A DNA stretch of 64,000 bases from Oscillospiraceae bacterium. GTDB taxonomy: Bacteria; Bacillota; Clostridia; Oscillospirales; Oscillospiraceae. The DNA lies in assembly GCA_017620525.1 (NCBI GenBank), contig JAGAUY010000045.1:1-64000 (forward strand), read 5' to 3'. This document shows positions 32,332 to 41,276 of this stretch, one piece after another. Position numbers and translations under genes: made by a program. The notes under the pieces were generated by a model. That model did no database searches and was not told the origin of the DNA. It was given only the letters and a program-made list of their open reading frames with translations. How positions within the stretch are numbered: position 1 is the stretch's first letter; every line of letters begins with the position of its first letter.

Positions 32332-33348
32332 TCAGTATCTTCCGAAGGTGCAGTTGGGCCAATGGCACACCTTGCACATCTGACAAAGACCGCCGTCCGC
32401 CAGTCCGATCAGCTCTGCGTGGGTGATCTTGTCACCTGCAAAGATTTGAGGCAGCAGCACATCGAATACGGTTGTGGGCAGGCTGATTGCGGCGCCCGGA
32501 ACACCCAGAACGGGGATATCGCCGAGATAAGCCACCAGTGTCATATTGCCGGGCTGAGAGGGGACACCGTGGGTGACAATGTCGGCGCCCAGCTGGCGGA
32601 CTGCGGTGGGAGTCAGGTCGTCAGGGTCCACGCTCATACCGCCGGTAAAGATCAGGAAATCCGCGCCGTTTTCCAAATGGGCTTTGGCGGCATTGACGAT
32701 CATATCGAGGTCATCGTCGCAGATGGTGACCCCCACGATCTGGCAGGGATAGTGCTTCATCTTTGCCCGGACCACAGGTTCGAATTTGTCCTTAATACGG
32801 CCGGTATAGACTTCGCTGCCGGTAATCACAACACCCAGCTTCTTGTTCTGATAGGGGCGCAGATCAATGAGCTTTTCCTCAGCGCACAGATGTTCTGCTT
32901 CGATGATCTGCTCTTCCCTGGTCACCAGAGGGACGATGCGCATGGAGGCCAGTCTTGCACCGACTTCCACAGGATAGTGGTCGGGGAGCGTGGCAATGGT
33001 GATGTCGCCGATGGAGTTGACTTTGGTCAGCAGTTCCCGGTTCACCCGGAACATACCGCGCTGGTCTGCAAACAGAAGAACCTTGCCCTCGGCGGGTTCG
33101 GTATAGTGTGCATTCTCCACAGGGCACATGGCTGCCATGCGCCGTGCGCAGTCATCCTCATGGATCTCGCCCGCGCCGGGTTCCCAGACAAAAATGGTGC
33201 GCTTGCCGATGTCCAGCAGATGGGGGATATCCTCTTGGCGGATGATGTGTCCGCGCTTGAAAGCAGCACCCTTGAAGCCGTCCTTCATTTCGGTAATGTC
33301 ATGGCACAGTTCCATGCCGACGGCATTTTCAACATTAATCTTTTTCAT
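32332..33348 (-). CDS. Molybdopterin-binding (MoCF) domain protein with C-terminal cysteine cluster
   Basis: A 338-residue protein with a MoeA/MogA-type MoCF fold: VVITGSEVYTGRIKD near 170 and FTGGMSVDPDDLTP near 240, then GVPGAAISLPTTVFDVLLP. The C-terminus carries C322-x2-C325-x2-C328-x4-C333, which could bind a metal or Fe-S cluster. Such proteins accompany molybdenum hydroxylase maturation genes, where they are thought to handle Mo cofactor. It is the last gene behind modABC (21 nt after modC), so it is probably co-expressed with molybdate uptake. Confidence 0.85.
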   Translation of the reverse strand: MKKINVENAVGMELCHDITEMKDGFKGAAFKRGHIIRQEDIPHLLDIGKRTIFVWEPGAGEIHEDDCARRMAAMCPVENAHYTEPAEGKVLLFADQRGMFRVNRELLTKVNSIGDITIATLPDHYPVEVGARLASMRIVPLVTREEQIIEAEHLCAEEKLIDLRPYQNKKLGVVITGSEVYTGRIKDKFEPVVRAKMKHYPCQIVGVTICDDDLDMIVNAAKAHLENGADFLIFTGGMSVDPDDLTPTAVRQLGADIVTHGVPSQPGNMTLVAYLGDIPVLGVPGAAISLPTTVFDVLLPQIFAGDKITHAELIGLADGGLCQMCKVCHWPNCTFGRY

Positions 33349-33369
33349 ATTAATTCCTCATCTCTTGAT

Positions 33370-34413
33370 TTAGTCGTTCAGTAACAGAATCGATTCCGGC
33401 GGCAGGCAGACTACCACTTCAGGAGCTTTCAGCCGTTTCCAGTCCTCTTTGGACATCAGCCATCCCAGCGGACTGCCTTCTTTGGCGCCTATGGGACGGA
33501 GCATAACGGTATAGTAGAATGGATCTTCGATTTCTTCCACAACACGGCAGCGGAAGGAATTCTCCCCGTTTCCATGGCGGATCCGGCGCATCCGGATACC
33601 CACAGAGCTGATCCCGTCAGTCAGTCCCGGAAGCTTCAGTTCGATGCCCCAATCCGAAGCGAATACGGTGTTTTCATCTACGCGGTGGATTGCGGAGATA
33701 TTCTTACAGCCTGTAAGCACCGCTCCGGAGCGTGTCTGGGGGTTAGCGAATACCTCTTCGTTGGTACCGACGACTTCTATGCGACCGCCGGACATGATTG
33801 CAATTTTGTCGGACATCCGGTATACCTCATCCCGGTCATGGGAGACAAGGATGACGGTTTTTCCAAATTTGCGGATGACCTGCCGGACTTCCTGCTCCAG
33901 TTTGAAGCGAAGATGGCTGTCCAGAGCCGAGAACGGTTCGTCCAGCAGCAGGATCCTCGGACTGGACACCAGAATCCTTGCCAGCGCAACGCGCTGCTGC
34001 TGGCCTCCTGAGAGCTGGTGCGGATACCGGTCGGCAAACTCAATCAGACCGAAGCTGTCCATCACCGATTCGACTGTATCCCGGCGTTTAGCTTTGTTCT
34101 TCTCGCGCTTCGCACCTGCCTGAATGTTCTGCAGCACCGTCATATTGGGAAACAGTGCGTAATTCTGGAACATCAGTCCTGTATGCCGCTGCTGGGGGGG
34201 CAGATTGATCTTCTTATCGGAATCGAAGAGGGTGATGCCATCGAGAATGATCTTTCCATTATCCGGCGTTTCGATACCGGCAATACACTTGAGCGTCATG
34301 CTCTTGCCGCAGCCGGAAGCACCGAGAAGGGCGATGGTTTCATCGGAGGCTTCGAATTTTGCGTGCAGACGGAAAGAACCCAGGTTTTTCTCAATGTCAA
34401 CGTAAATGGACAT
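33370..34413 (-). CDS. modC: Molybdate ABC transporter ATPase
   Basis: A 347-residue ATPase. Walker A GASGCGKSM ends in Met where Thr or Ser-Thr is usual, which is slightly atypical. Signature LSGGQQQRVALARIL, Walker B ILLLDEPFSALD and switch VSHDRDEVYRM follow. A C-terminal extension from about residue 240 is the MOP/TOBE-like regulatory domain expected of ModC. It begins immediately after modB. Confidence 0.9.
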   Translation of the reverse strand: MSIYVDIEKNLGSFRLHAKFEASDETIALLGASGCGKSMTLKCIAGIETPDNGKIILDGITLFDSDKKINLPPQQRHTGLMFQNYALFPNMTVLQNIQAGAKREKNKAKRRDTVESVMDSFGLIEFADRYPHQLSGGQQQRVALARILVSSPRILLLDEPFSALDSHLRFKLEQEVRQVIRKFGKTVILVSHDRDEVYRMSDKIAIMSGGRIEVVGTNEEVFANPQTRSGAVLTGCKNISAIHRVDENTVFASDWGIELKLPGLTDGISSVGIRMRRIRHGNGENSFRCRVVEEIEDPFYYTVMLRPIGAKEGSPLGWLMSKEDWKRLKAPEVVVCLPPESILLLND

Positions 34414-35097
34414 TTATAGAACTCCTTTCTTTCCGGCGCGGTTTTTCTTTTCAAGCATGTTTACAGCCAGCAGCACCACAAAAGAAATCGCGAGATTTAC
34501 CAGTACCCATTTCATGGCGGAACGGTCTTCATTGGTGCGCCAGAGCTGATAAACGGTCGTGGAGATGGTGGCTGTTCTGCCAGGAGTATAGCCGCAAATC
34601 ATGGACGTGGCGCCGTATTCGCCCAGCGCTCTGGCAAAAGCCAGAACGGTGCCTGCCAGAATACCCTGACGGCAGTAAGGCATACGGATCTGCCAGAAGA
34701 TGTAGCTGTTGCTCAGTCCCAGAGACTGGGCAGAGTAGGCAAGGGTCTCATCAAAGGATTCGAAGGCACCTCGTGCAGTCCGGTACATCAGTGGAAAAAT
34801 GACGACAGTCGTGGCGAAAATTGCTGACCACCAGCTCATGGTCAGTTTTACATCAAAGTTTTCCAGAAACCATGCGCCGATGATGCGTTTGGGACCCAGC
34901 AGCCGCAGCAGCAGCCAGCCGACAACGGTCGGAGGAAGCACCAGTGGGAGTGTCAGGAACACATCCAGCACACCTTTCACAAGTCTGGGCGTTTTCGCAA
35001 TATAATATGCGGCAAAAATACCCAGAAAGAAGATGATGACGGTACTGATCAGCGCGATTCGTATGGAGTTATAAAGAGGGAACCAATCCAAATTCAT
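34414..35097 (-). CDS. modB: Molybdate ABC transporter permease
   Basis: A 227-residue inner-membrane permease with about five to six helices. The coupling loop AQSLGLSNSYIFWQIRMPYCRQGI is near residue 140, and LPLVLPPTVVGWLLLRLLG near 50 and RALGEYGATSMICGYTPGRTATI are classical ModB segments. It sits between modA (73-nt gap) and modC (adjacent). Confidence 0.93.
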   Translation of the reverse strand: MNLDWFPLYNSIRIALISTVIIFFLGIFAAYYIAKTPRLVKGVLDVFLTLPLVLPPTVVGWLLLRLLGPKRIIGAWFLENFDVKLTMSWWSAIFATTVVIFPLMYRTARGAFESFDETLAYSAQSLGLSNSYIFWQIRMPYCRQGILAGTVLAFARALGEYGATSMICGYTPGRTATISTTVYQLWRTNEDRSAMKWVLVNLAISFVVLLAVNMLEKKNRAGKKGVL

Positions 35098-35170
35098 TTC
35101 CTCCTTTTAAGCACAAACCGGCGGACGGAAAACCGCCCGCTAATTTTAAATTATACCATGATATTGCAGA

Positions 35171-36067
35171 TTATGCAACAGGGGTGAAGCCCACATTCTC
35201 GAAAACAGCGTCGGCAGCGTCACCGGTCAGGAACTCCAGGAAGCTGACAGCAGCTTCTTCGTTCTTGGTGATGTTCAGGACAGCTGCGGGATAGATGACT
35301 TGGCCGCACATTTCGGCGGTGGCGGTGTCCACGACAGTCAGACCGGCGGAGAAGGCATCAGTCTGGTAGATAATACCGCAGTCAACGGTTGCCTCACTGA
35401 CCTGGGTGGTGACTTCCTTGACGTTGGAGCCATAGGTGATGCAGCCGGCAGCAGCCAGATCTTCTTCGGACAGATCAAAGAAGGAGAGAATCTTCTGGGT
35501 GTACTGTCCCACGGGAACGTCGGAGTTGCCCATAGCCAGCATGATGGAACCCTCGGTCAGACCGGCGATCAGATCGTCATAGGACTCGATACTGGCAGGA
35601 TTGCCTTCGGGAACTGCCAGCGCGACTTTGTTCTCCAGAATATTGAACCGGGTGCTTTCCAGAACGAAGTCCAGGCCATCGGTGTTGACGGAAGGATCGG
35701 CTGTGATGTCCAGCTGGTTCATCTGCTTCTGACCGGCGGAGATGAAGATATCGCAGTCTGCGCCTTCCTGGATCTGGGTTTTCAGAGTGCCGGAGGAGTC
35801 GAAGTTGAAGGTCAGGGTCACGTTGGGATGCTCTTCCCTATAGATATTACCCAGCTCTGTCAGAGTCTCCTGCATGGAAGCGGCGGCAAAAACAATCAGT
35901 TCCACAGGCTCTTCTTCGATTTGGGCGGGAACTTCCGTTGCGGGAGCGGTCTCTGCGGGAGTATCGGTAATGGGTGCGGGTTCAGTGGGGACGGCGTTTC
36001 GGGAGCAGCCGGCAAACAGGGTGAAGGTCAGCAGCATGGCCAGAAGAAGTGTGAAATTCTTTTTCAT
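35171..36067 (-). CDS. modA: Molybdate-binding lipoprotein
   Basis: A 298-residue exported receptor. The signal peptide MKKNFTLLLAMLLTFTLFAGC has lipobox FAGC, followed by a Pro/Thr/Glu linker to about residue 55. The binding domain has LIVFAAASMQETLTELGNIY, FNFDSSGTLKTQI and GADCDIFISAGQKQMNQL, the ModA signature. The start is ATG 36065-36067 with AGGAGG upstream. It is the first gene of modABC-MoCF and diverges from the CRP/FNR-type regulator. Confidence 0.93.
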   Translation of the reverse strand: MKKNFTLLLAMLLTFTLFAGCSRNAVPTEPAPITDTPAETAPATEVPAQIEEEPVELIVFAAASMQETLTELGNIYREEHPNVTLTFNFDSSGTLKTQIQEGADCDIFISAGQKQMNQLDITADPSVNTDGLDFVLESTRFNILENKVALAVPEGNPASIESYDDLIAGLTEGSIMLAMGNSDVPVGQYTQKILSFFDLSEEDLAAAGCITYGSNVKEVTTQVSEATVDCGIIYQTDAFSAGLTVVDTATAEMCGQVIYPAAVLNITKNEEAAVSFLEFLTGDAADAVFENVGFTPVA

Positions 36068-36155
36068 AATTGATTCCTCCTGTGATTCGGATGAAACCGG
36101 TGATCGGGGATCACCGTTTCCTTGGAATACAGAATACACCATTTTGTGAAAAAAG

Positions 36156-36175
36156 TATGTTGGCACGACAACATA
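36156..36175. promoter_or_regulatory. CRP/FNR-type operator dyad
   Basis: TATGTTG (36156-36162), 6 nt, CAACATA (36169-36175). The TGTTG-N6-CAACA geometry equals that of CRP sites. It overlaps the -35 box of the regulator gene and lies between it and divergent modA, consistent with autoregulation and control of modABC. Confidence 0.65.
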
Positions 36176-36188
36176 ATTATGCTATAAT
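36160..36188 (+). promoter_or_regulatory. Promoter of the CRP/FNR-type regulator
   Basis: -35 TTGGCA (36160-36165), 17-nt spacer, extended -10 TGCTATAAT (TATAAT 36183-36188). Confidence 0.78.
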
Positions 36189-36222
36189 TATAAATATTAC
36201 AAATGCAAAGCGGTGAAAAGCT

Positions 36223-36897
36223 ATGAATAAACAGCTGGATGTCCTGAAGCGGTGTATTTTGTTCCGGGATTTTTCCGATGAAGCACTGAAAGAATGGATC
36301 CTGCCGAACGGAAGGATGCTTGAAGTTGCGAAGGATCACTGCCTGATCCGCTATCAGGAGCAGGTCAATCACTTCGGAGTCGTAGTCTCCGGTAAGATCA
36401 ATACACTGCACTATTTTGCCGACGGCAGCTACAGCATCATTGACGCCATTGAAACAGCGGAGATCGTGGGTGCGGATCTGGTTTGGACCAGAAGCAGGAT
36501 ATCTCCGTATTATGCCGTTTCGGCGGTTCCTGCCTCAGTTTTCCTTTTCCCGGTAAGCATGGTGACGCAGCAGGGAACATTGCCCGAAAACTGCAGAATG
36601 CAGATCATTACCAAATTCCTGACGCTTGTCTCCCACGATAATATCCGCAAGGATTACCGGCTGGCGACGCTGTCACAAAAGGGACTGCGGGATCGGATTT
36701 TGACCTATCTGACCATGCAGGCGGATAAACGCCGCAGCGCAACCTTTCAGATTCCCTTTTCAAGAGAGGAACTGGCATCCTATCTGTGTGTGAACCGGAG
36801 TGCTCTGTCCCATGAGCTGAGCATGATGCGCCGGGACGGATTGATCACATTCCGCAAGAATTGCTTCACTCTTCTGTTCCGTGAAAAAGAGAGGTAG
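36223..36897 (+). CDS. CRP/FNR family transcriptional regulator
   Basis: A 224-residue regulator. The N-terminal cyclic-nucleotide-binding-like beta-roll (LFRDFSDEALKEWILPNGRMLEVAKDH, VVVSGKINTLHYFADGSYSIID) lacks the FNR N-terminal cysteine cluster and the cAMP phosphate cassette, so the effector is unknown. The C-terminal winged helix reads FSREELASYLCVNRSALSHELSMMRRDGLI (about 180-209). It diverges from modABC with a dyad in the shared region, so a role in molybdenum or anaerobic-respiration control is likely by context. Confidence 0.88.
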   Translation: MNKQLDVLKRCILFRDFSDEALKEWILPNGRMLEVAKDHCLIRYQEQVNHFGVVVSGKINTLHYFADGSYSIIDAIETAEIVGADLVWTRSRISPYYAVSAVPASVFLFPVSMVTQQGTLPENCRMQIITKFLTLVSHDNIRKDYRLATLSQKGLRDRILTYLTMQADKRRSATFQIPFSREELASYLCVNRSALSHELSMMRRDGLITFRKNCFTLLFREKER

Positions 36898-36924
36898 CTT
36901 TCCTGCCTTTTCTTTGGGATTTGG

Positions 36925-36953
36925 TTGACAGGGTTTGGTTTTGCAGGTATAGT
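36925..36953 (+). promoter_or_regulatory. Promoter of the DUF362 gene
   Basis: -35 TTGACA (36925-36930), 17-nt spacer, -10 TATAGT (36948-36953). Confidence 0.8.
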
Positions 36954-36989
36954 TATAGTATCTTTTGTATCGTATAAAGGAGGATACAT

Positions 36990-38093
36990 ATGGCATCCAA
37001 GGTTTATTTTACCAATTTTAGAACTACCTACCGTGAGAATCTGCCCCAAAAGTTGGCCCGGCTGGTCAAGAAGGCCGGTATGCTGGAGGGAATTGATTTT
37101 AACAATAAGTTTACTGCCATTAAGATCCATTTTGGCGAACCCGGCAATCTGTCCTATCTGCGTCCCAACTATGCAAAAGTCATCGTGGACCTGATCAAGG
37201 GACAGGGCGGCAGAGTATTTCTGACAGACTGCAATACCCTCTATGTTGGCCGTCGCAAGAATGCTCCGGATCATTTGGAGGCAGCCTATGAAAACGGCTA
37301 CAATCCCTTTACCACCGGCTGCCATGTGATCATTGCAGACGGCCTGAAGGGTACGGATGAAGTCCTGGTTCCCATTGACGGCGAATATGTGAAGGAAGCA
37401 AAGATCGGCCGCGCAGTGATGGATGCCGATATCATCATCTCCATGAACCATTTTAAGGGTCATGAATGCACCGGTTTCGGCGGCGCTCTGAAGAATCTGG
37501 GTATGGGTTGCGGCTCCCGCGCCGGCAAGATGGAAATGCACAGCGCAGGCAAGCCTACTATCCTGAAGGGCCAGTGCATCGGCTGCGGCGCCTGCGCCAA
37601 GATCTGCGCCCACAGTGCGATTACCATTGAGAACAAGAAGGCCTCCATTGACCACAGCAAGTGCGTCGGCTGCGGCCGCTGCATTGGTATCTGTCCTATG
37701 GACGCAGCCGTTGCCGCCAATGACGAGTCCAACGACATCCTCAACTGCAAGATCGCTGAGTACGCTCAGGCTGTCATCAAGGGCCGTCCCAATTTCCATA
37801 TCAGCCTGGTTGTGGACGTCTCTCCCAACTGTGACTGCCACGCAGAAAACGATGTGCCCATCGTTCCCAACGTGGGTATGTTTGCCTCCTTTGACCCTGT
37901 TGCACTGGATATGGCCTGCGCCGATGCGGTCAACCGCCAGCCTGTCATTGCCGGTAGTGTTCTGTCCGAGCTGCCCCAGATCCGCAATGACCGCTTCACC
38001 GACAGCCATCCTGAGACCAACTGGATGTCCTCTGTGAACCATGCGGAGAAGATCGGTGTTGGCACCAAGGAATACGAACTGATCGAGATCTGA
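36990..38093 (+). CDS. DUF362 protein with two [4Fe-4S] ferredoxin motifs
   Basis: A 367-residue cytoplasmic iron-sulfur protein. A DUF362 core (AIKIHFGEPGNLSYLRPNYAKVIVDLI, NHFKGHECTGFGGALKNLGMGCGSRAGK) surrounds a 2x[4Fe-4S] insert near residues 191-240, with CIGCGACAKIC...C and CVGCGRCIGIC. It is a frequent single gene in anaerobic Clostridia; the redox partner and reaction are unknown. It is monocistronic with a strong promoter and a terminator shared with gltX. Confidence 0.88.
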   Translation: MASKVYFTNFRTTYRENLPQKLARLVKKAGMLEGIDFNNKFTAIKIHFGEPGNLSYLRPNYAKVIVDLIKGQGGRVFLTDCNTLYVGRRKNAPDHLEAAYENGYNPFTTGCHVIIADGLKGTDEVLVPIDGEYVKEAKIGRAVMDADIIISMNHFKGHECTGFGGALKNLGMGCGSRAGKMEMHSAGKPTILKGQCIGCGACAKICAHSAITIENKKASIDHSKCVGCGRCIGICPMDAAVAANDESNDILNCKIAEYAQAVIKGRPNFHISLVVDVSPNCDCHAENDVPIVPNVGMFASFDPVALDMACADAVNRQPVIAGSVLSELPQIRNDRFTDSHPETNWMSSVNHAEKIGVGTKEYELIEI

Positions 38094-38100
38094 TAATTAT

Positions 38101-38135
38101 AAAAAATGGACGCCCGATACGGGCGTCCATTTTTA
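38101..38135. terminator. Bidirectional terminator between DUF362 gene and gltX
   Basis: AAAATGGACGCCCG pairs with CGGGCGTCCATTTT (38103-38133), A/T tails both sides. Confidence 0.9.
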
Positions 38136-38143
38136 TGTTCGGA

Positions 38144-39790
38144 TCAGGAGAGGGCAGCGATAGCGCTGCGGATGCGCTCTACGGTCCGATCGTAACCCAG
38201 GATCTGCATAACGGTGTACAGATCGGGGGAGTTGGTCTTACCGGTAACAGCCACACGGATGAAGGTGGAGACGTCGGCGACGGTGCCCTTGTAGGCGCTG
38301 GGATCAGCCTTGTATGCCTTCATGTCGGTGGTGAAGCCCATCTCGGTGGTGATGGATTTGACCTTGTCAAACCAGACTCCGGAGTCATCGGAAATATCGA
38401 ACTTCTCCAGGAAGCGGTTCAGTGCGTCAATGACGGTTGCCTTCTCAAATTTTTCGTCGAAGACGGGTTTTTCCAGATACTCGTCATAGAAGAAACCCAT
38501 GTAATCTTTGGCATCTTTCCAGACAGCCAGGTCCTTACGGGGTTTCTTGCCGCCGCGGCCGATGGCCAGGATGGAGGTTGCGTAGGCAGAGTCGGAGGCG
38601 AGCTTTTCGCCAAAGTCGGGGTCAAACTCCTTTGCCCACTCGGTTAGCAGCGTATAGACAGTGCCGGCATCCATCTTGGAAATGACATTCTTGGAAACGT
38701 CGGTCAGCTTGGCATAGTCAAAGAGGGAACCGGCGGGATTCAGCTTCTTGGGACTGAACTTGAAGTCCTCGGCGGGGGTGTCGGGATTTGCCCGGCGCCA
38801 GTCCTCGAAATTGGAGTTCAGGATGGTCATGATGTACTCATATACAGCCTTGACAGGGAAGCCTTCTGCCTTGTAGAAGGTCAGAGCCAGCTCGGGGTCC
38901 TTGCGCTTGGAGAGCTTGCGCTTGGAGGTACCGTCCATTTTCATCAGAGGTCCGATATGGACGTACTTGGGCAGCTTGAAACCCAGGGCCTTAAACAGCT
39001 GGATGTGGAAGGGCAGGGTGGGCAGCCATTCATCGCCGCGGACCACATGGGTGGTGCGCATCAGGTGATCATCCACTGCGTGGGCGAAGTGGTAGGTGGG
39101 AATGCCGTCGGACTTCAGCAGGACATGGTCGATGTTGTTTTCAGTGATGGTCAGCTTGCCCTTGACCAGATCATCAAATTTGAACTGGTTTTCGATGGAG
39201 CCGGTGGAGCGGAAACGCAGGACCCAGGGGTTGCCTGCATCCAGCTGAGCCTGGATCTCTTCCATTTCGCGGTCGCGCCACATGGCGTACTGGCCGTAGT
39301 AACCGGTGGTCTCCTTGTTGGACTCCTGTTTTTCACGCATAGCAGCCAGCTGCTCCTCGGTGCAGAAGCAGGGATAAGCCATGCCCTGCTCTACCAGCTT
39401 CTTTGCGTAGACGTGGTAGATGGCAGCGCGCTGACGCTGACGATAGGGACCGTAGCTGCCTGCGTCGCCGTCGATGGTAGCACCCTCGTCAAACTGGATG
39501 CCGTAATGCTTCAATGTGTTGATCAGAACTTCCACAGCACCGGGAACCTCACGCTTGGCATCGGTGTCTTCTACGCGCAGGAACAGGACACCGCCGCTCT
39601 GGTGCGCCATGCGTTCGCTGGTCAGACCCTGGACCAGGTTGCCCAGATGGACAAAACCGGTGGGGGAGGGAGCCATACGGGTGATGACAGCGCCTTCAGG
39701 AGCGCTGCGCAGAGGGAATTTCTCCTCAAGAGATTCGGGGGTGTCGGTCACATTGGGAAAAAGCAGATCAGCAAGTGCTCTATAATCCAT
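38144..39790 (-). CDS. gltX: Glutamyl-tRNA synthetase
   Basis: A 548-residue class Ib aminoacyl-tRNA synthetase charging tRNA-Glu (possibly also tRNA-Gln, since Clostridia commonly use GatCAB). The HIGH-equivalent motif is APSPTGFVHLGNL (His-Leu-Gly-Asn), and the KMSKS-equivalent is KRKLSKRKD. It is longer than the usual 470-490 residues because of an extended C-terminal anticodon-binding region. The start is ATG 39788-39790; the frame is open further upstream but without a ribosome site. It diverges from trpS. Confidence 0.93.
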   Translation of the reverse strand: MDYRALADLLFPNVTDTPESLEEKFPLRSAPEGAVITRMAPSPTGFVHLGNLVQGLTSERMAHQSGGVLFLRVEDTDAKREVPGAVEVLINTLKHYGIQFDEGATIDGDAGSYGPYRQRQRAAIYHVYAKKLVEQGMAYPCFCTEEQLAAMREKQESNKETTGYYGQYAMWRDREMEEIQAQLDAGNPWVLRFRSTGSIENQFKFDDLVKGKLTITENNIDHVLLKSDGIPTYHFAHAVDDHLMRTTHVVRGDEWLPTLPFHIQLFKALGFKLPKYVHIGPLMKMDGTSKRKLSKRKDPELALTFYKAEGFPVKAVYEYIMTILNSNFEDWRRANPDTPAEDFKFSPKKLNPAGSLFDYAKLTDVSKNVISKMDAGTVYTLLTEWAKEFDPDFGEKLASDSAYATSILAIGRGGKKPRKDLAVWKDAKDYMGFFYDEYLEKPVFDEKFEKATVIDALNRFLEKFDISDDSGVWFDKVKSITTEMGFTTDMKAYKADPSAYKGTVADVSTFIRVAVTGKTNSPDLYTVMQILGYDRTVERIRSAIAALS

Positions 39791-39825
39791 AGTAAATACC
39801 TCTATTCCATAATTTCGTATTATAT

Positions 39826-39854
39826 AATATAGCATCTCCGACTGAGCTTGTCAA
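39826..39854 (-). promoter_or_regulatory. Promoter of gltX
   Basis: Minus strand -35 TTGACA (39849-39854), 17-nt spacer, extended -10 TGCTATATT (39826-39831 for the hexamer). Confidence 0.82.
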
Positions 39855-39862
39855 TTTTAACG

Positions 39863-39891
39863 TTGCGTTTTTGAATACGGTATGGTAAAAT
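39863..39891 (+). promoter_or_regulatory. Promoter of trpS
   Basis: -35 TTGCGT (39863-39868), 17-nt spacer, -10 TAAAAT (39886-39891). The 50-nt leader has only a small GAAGC/GCTTC hairpin, too short for a T-box. Confidence 0.65.
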
Positions 39892-39943
39892 ACAGGCAAT
39901 ATCTGAAGCGTTAATGCTTCCTAAAGCGAAATGAGGTATATTC

Positions 39944-40957
39944 ATGGAAGAAATCGTTGCCAAGAAGAGAATGCTTTCCGGTATCAAGCCCTCCGGAGAT
40001 CTGACCCTGGGTTCTTATCTGGGTGCTGTCAAAAACTGGGCTGAGCGTGCCGACCAGTATGAATGCTTCTATTTTATGGCAGACCTGCATGCTATCACTG
40101 TCCGTCAGAACCCCGCTGACCTGCGTCGCCGCACCCTGGAGCAGCTGGCTCAGTATATTGCCTGCGGTCTGGACCCCGAGAAGAATACGCTCTTCATCCA
40201 GAGCCATGTCCACCAGCACGCAGAGCTTGGCTGGGTCCTGGATTGCTATTCCATGTTCGGCGAACTGAGTCGTATGACCCAGTTTAAGGATAAGTCTGCC
40301 AAGAATGCCGATAATATCAATGCCGGTCTCTTTACCTATCCCAGCCTGATGGCCGGTGATATCCTGCTGTATCAGCCTGATCTGGTTCCCGTCGGTGAGG
40401 ATCAGAAGCAGCATGTGGAGCTGACTCATGTTATTGCCCGCCGTTTTAACGGCATTTACGGTGATGTGTTCAAGATCCCCGAGCCCTTCGTTCCAAAGGT
40501 CGGCGCCCGCATCATGAGCCTGACCAATCCCACTGCCAAGATGTCCAAGTCTGAGAACGAGGATACCGGCCGTGTCCTTCTGATGGATGATCCCGCTGTG
40601 ATTATGAAGCAGTTCAAGCGCGCCATCACCGATTCTGACACCGAGAACTGCGTTCGATATGACAAGGAGAACAAGCCCGGTGTTGCCAACCTGATGACCA
40701 TTTACTCTGCCGTCACCGGCAAGACCTTTGAGCAGATTGAGAATGAGTTCATTGGCTGCGGCTATGGCAAGTTCAAGCCTGTCGTTGGTGAAGCGGTTGT
40801 GGAGCATCTGCGTCCCATCCGGGAGGAGTCCATGCGTCTGATGAAGGATAAGGCATATCTGGAGTCCGTCTACCGCGACGGCGCCCAGAAGGCAAGCTAT
40901 GTGGCCGAAAAGACCCTGCGCAAGGTCTATAAGAAGGTCGGCTTTGTTGCAAAGTGA
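39944..40957 (+). CDS. trpS: Tryptophanyl-tRNA synthetase
   Basis: A 337-residue class Ic synthetase. GIKPSGDLTLGSYLGA holds the HIGH-like element, GDILLYQPDLVPVGEDQKQHVELT the tryptophan pocket, and AKMSKSEN the KMSKS loop. ATG 39944 follows AATGAGG. A small membrane-protein gene follows 18 nt downstream, presumably in the same transcript. Confidence 0.95.
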   Translation: MEEIVAKKRMLSGIKPSGDLTLGSYLGAVKNWAERADQYECFYFMADLHAITVRQNPADLRRRTLEQLAQYIACGLDPEKNTLFIQSHVHQHAELGWVLDCYSMFGELSRMTQFKDKSAKNADNINAGLFTYPSLMAGDILLYQPDLVPVGEDQKQHVELTHVIARRFNGIYGDVFKIPEPFVPKVGARIMSLTNPTAKMSKSENEDTGRVLLMDDPAVIMKQFKRAITDSDTENCVRYDKENKPGVANLMTIYSAVTGKTFEQIENEFIGCGYGKFKPVVGEAVVEHLRPIREESMRLMKDKAYLESVYRDGAQKASYVAEKTLRKVYKKVGFVAK

Positions 40958-40975
40958 TCCTGAAGGATGAAATAA

Positions 40976-41233
40976 ATGGCGGATATCAGCTATGAAGATA
41001 TGAACCCGGAGCTTCGCAGAGAAATTGCCCGGGACAAGGTGAAAAAAACCACTTTTATGCGGATCCTGATTGCTGCGCTGATGATCGGTCTGACGATTTA
41101 TCTGAAGATGACGGGTCTGGCTGCAGTGATCATGATCGCGGCGGCGGTGTATATCATCGTCAGCATGATTCCAGTCTGGGCGATCGTGAAAAGCAGCCTG
41201 AAGGAAGAGGACGAATCACCGGAAGAAGAGTAA
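40976..41233 (+). CDS. Small two-helix membrane protein, unknown function
   Basis: An 85-residue protein. It has a charged N-terminus (residues 1-25), two adjacent hydrophobic helices (about 27-44 and 46-67) and an acidic tail (KEEDESPEEE). It sits 18 nt after trpS and ends at a strong terminator. I recognise no family and no motif beyond the membrane segments. Confidence 0.7.
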   Translation: MADISYEDMNPELRREIARDKVKKTTFMRILIAALMIGLTIYLKMTGLAAVIMIAAAVYIIVSMIPVWAIVKSSLKEEDESPEEE

Positions 41234-41235
41234 AG

Positions 41236-41265
41236 AAACACCCCATCGCCAGATGGGGTGTTTTT
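41236..41265. terminator. Terminator between convergent genes
   Basis: AACACCCCATC (41237-41247) pairs with GATGGGGTGTT (41252-41262), then TTT. Confidence 0.87.
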
Positions 41266-41276
41266 GTGTCCTGCAG

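Noticed and set aside
39892..39943. T-box leader for trpS
   Set aside because: Only about 50 nt and a 5-bp hairpin; no specifier stem, T-box sequence or antiterminator.
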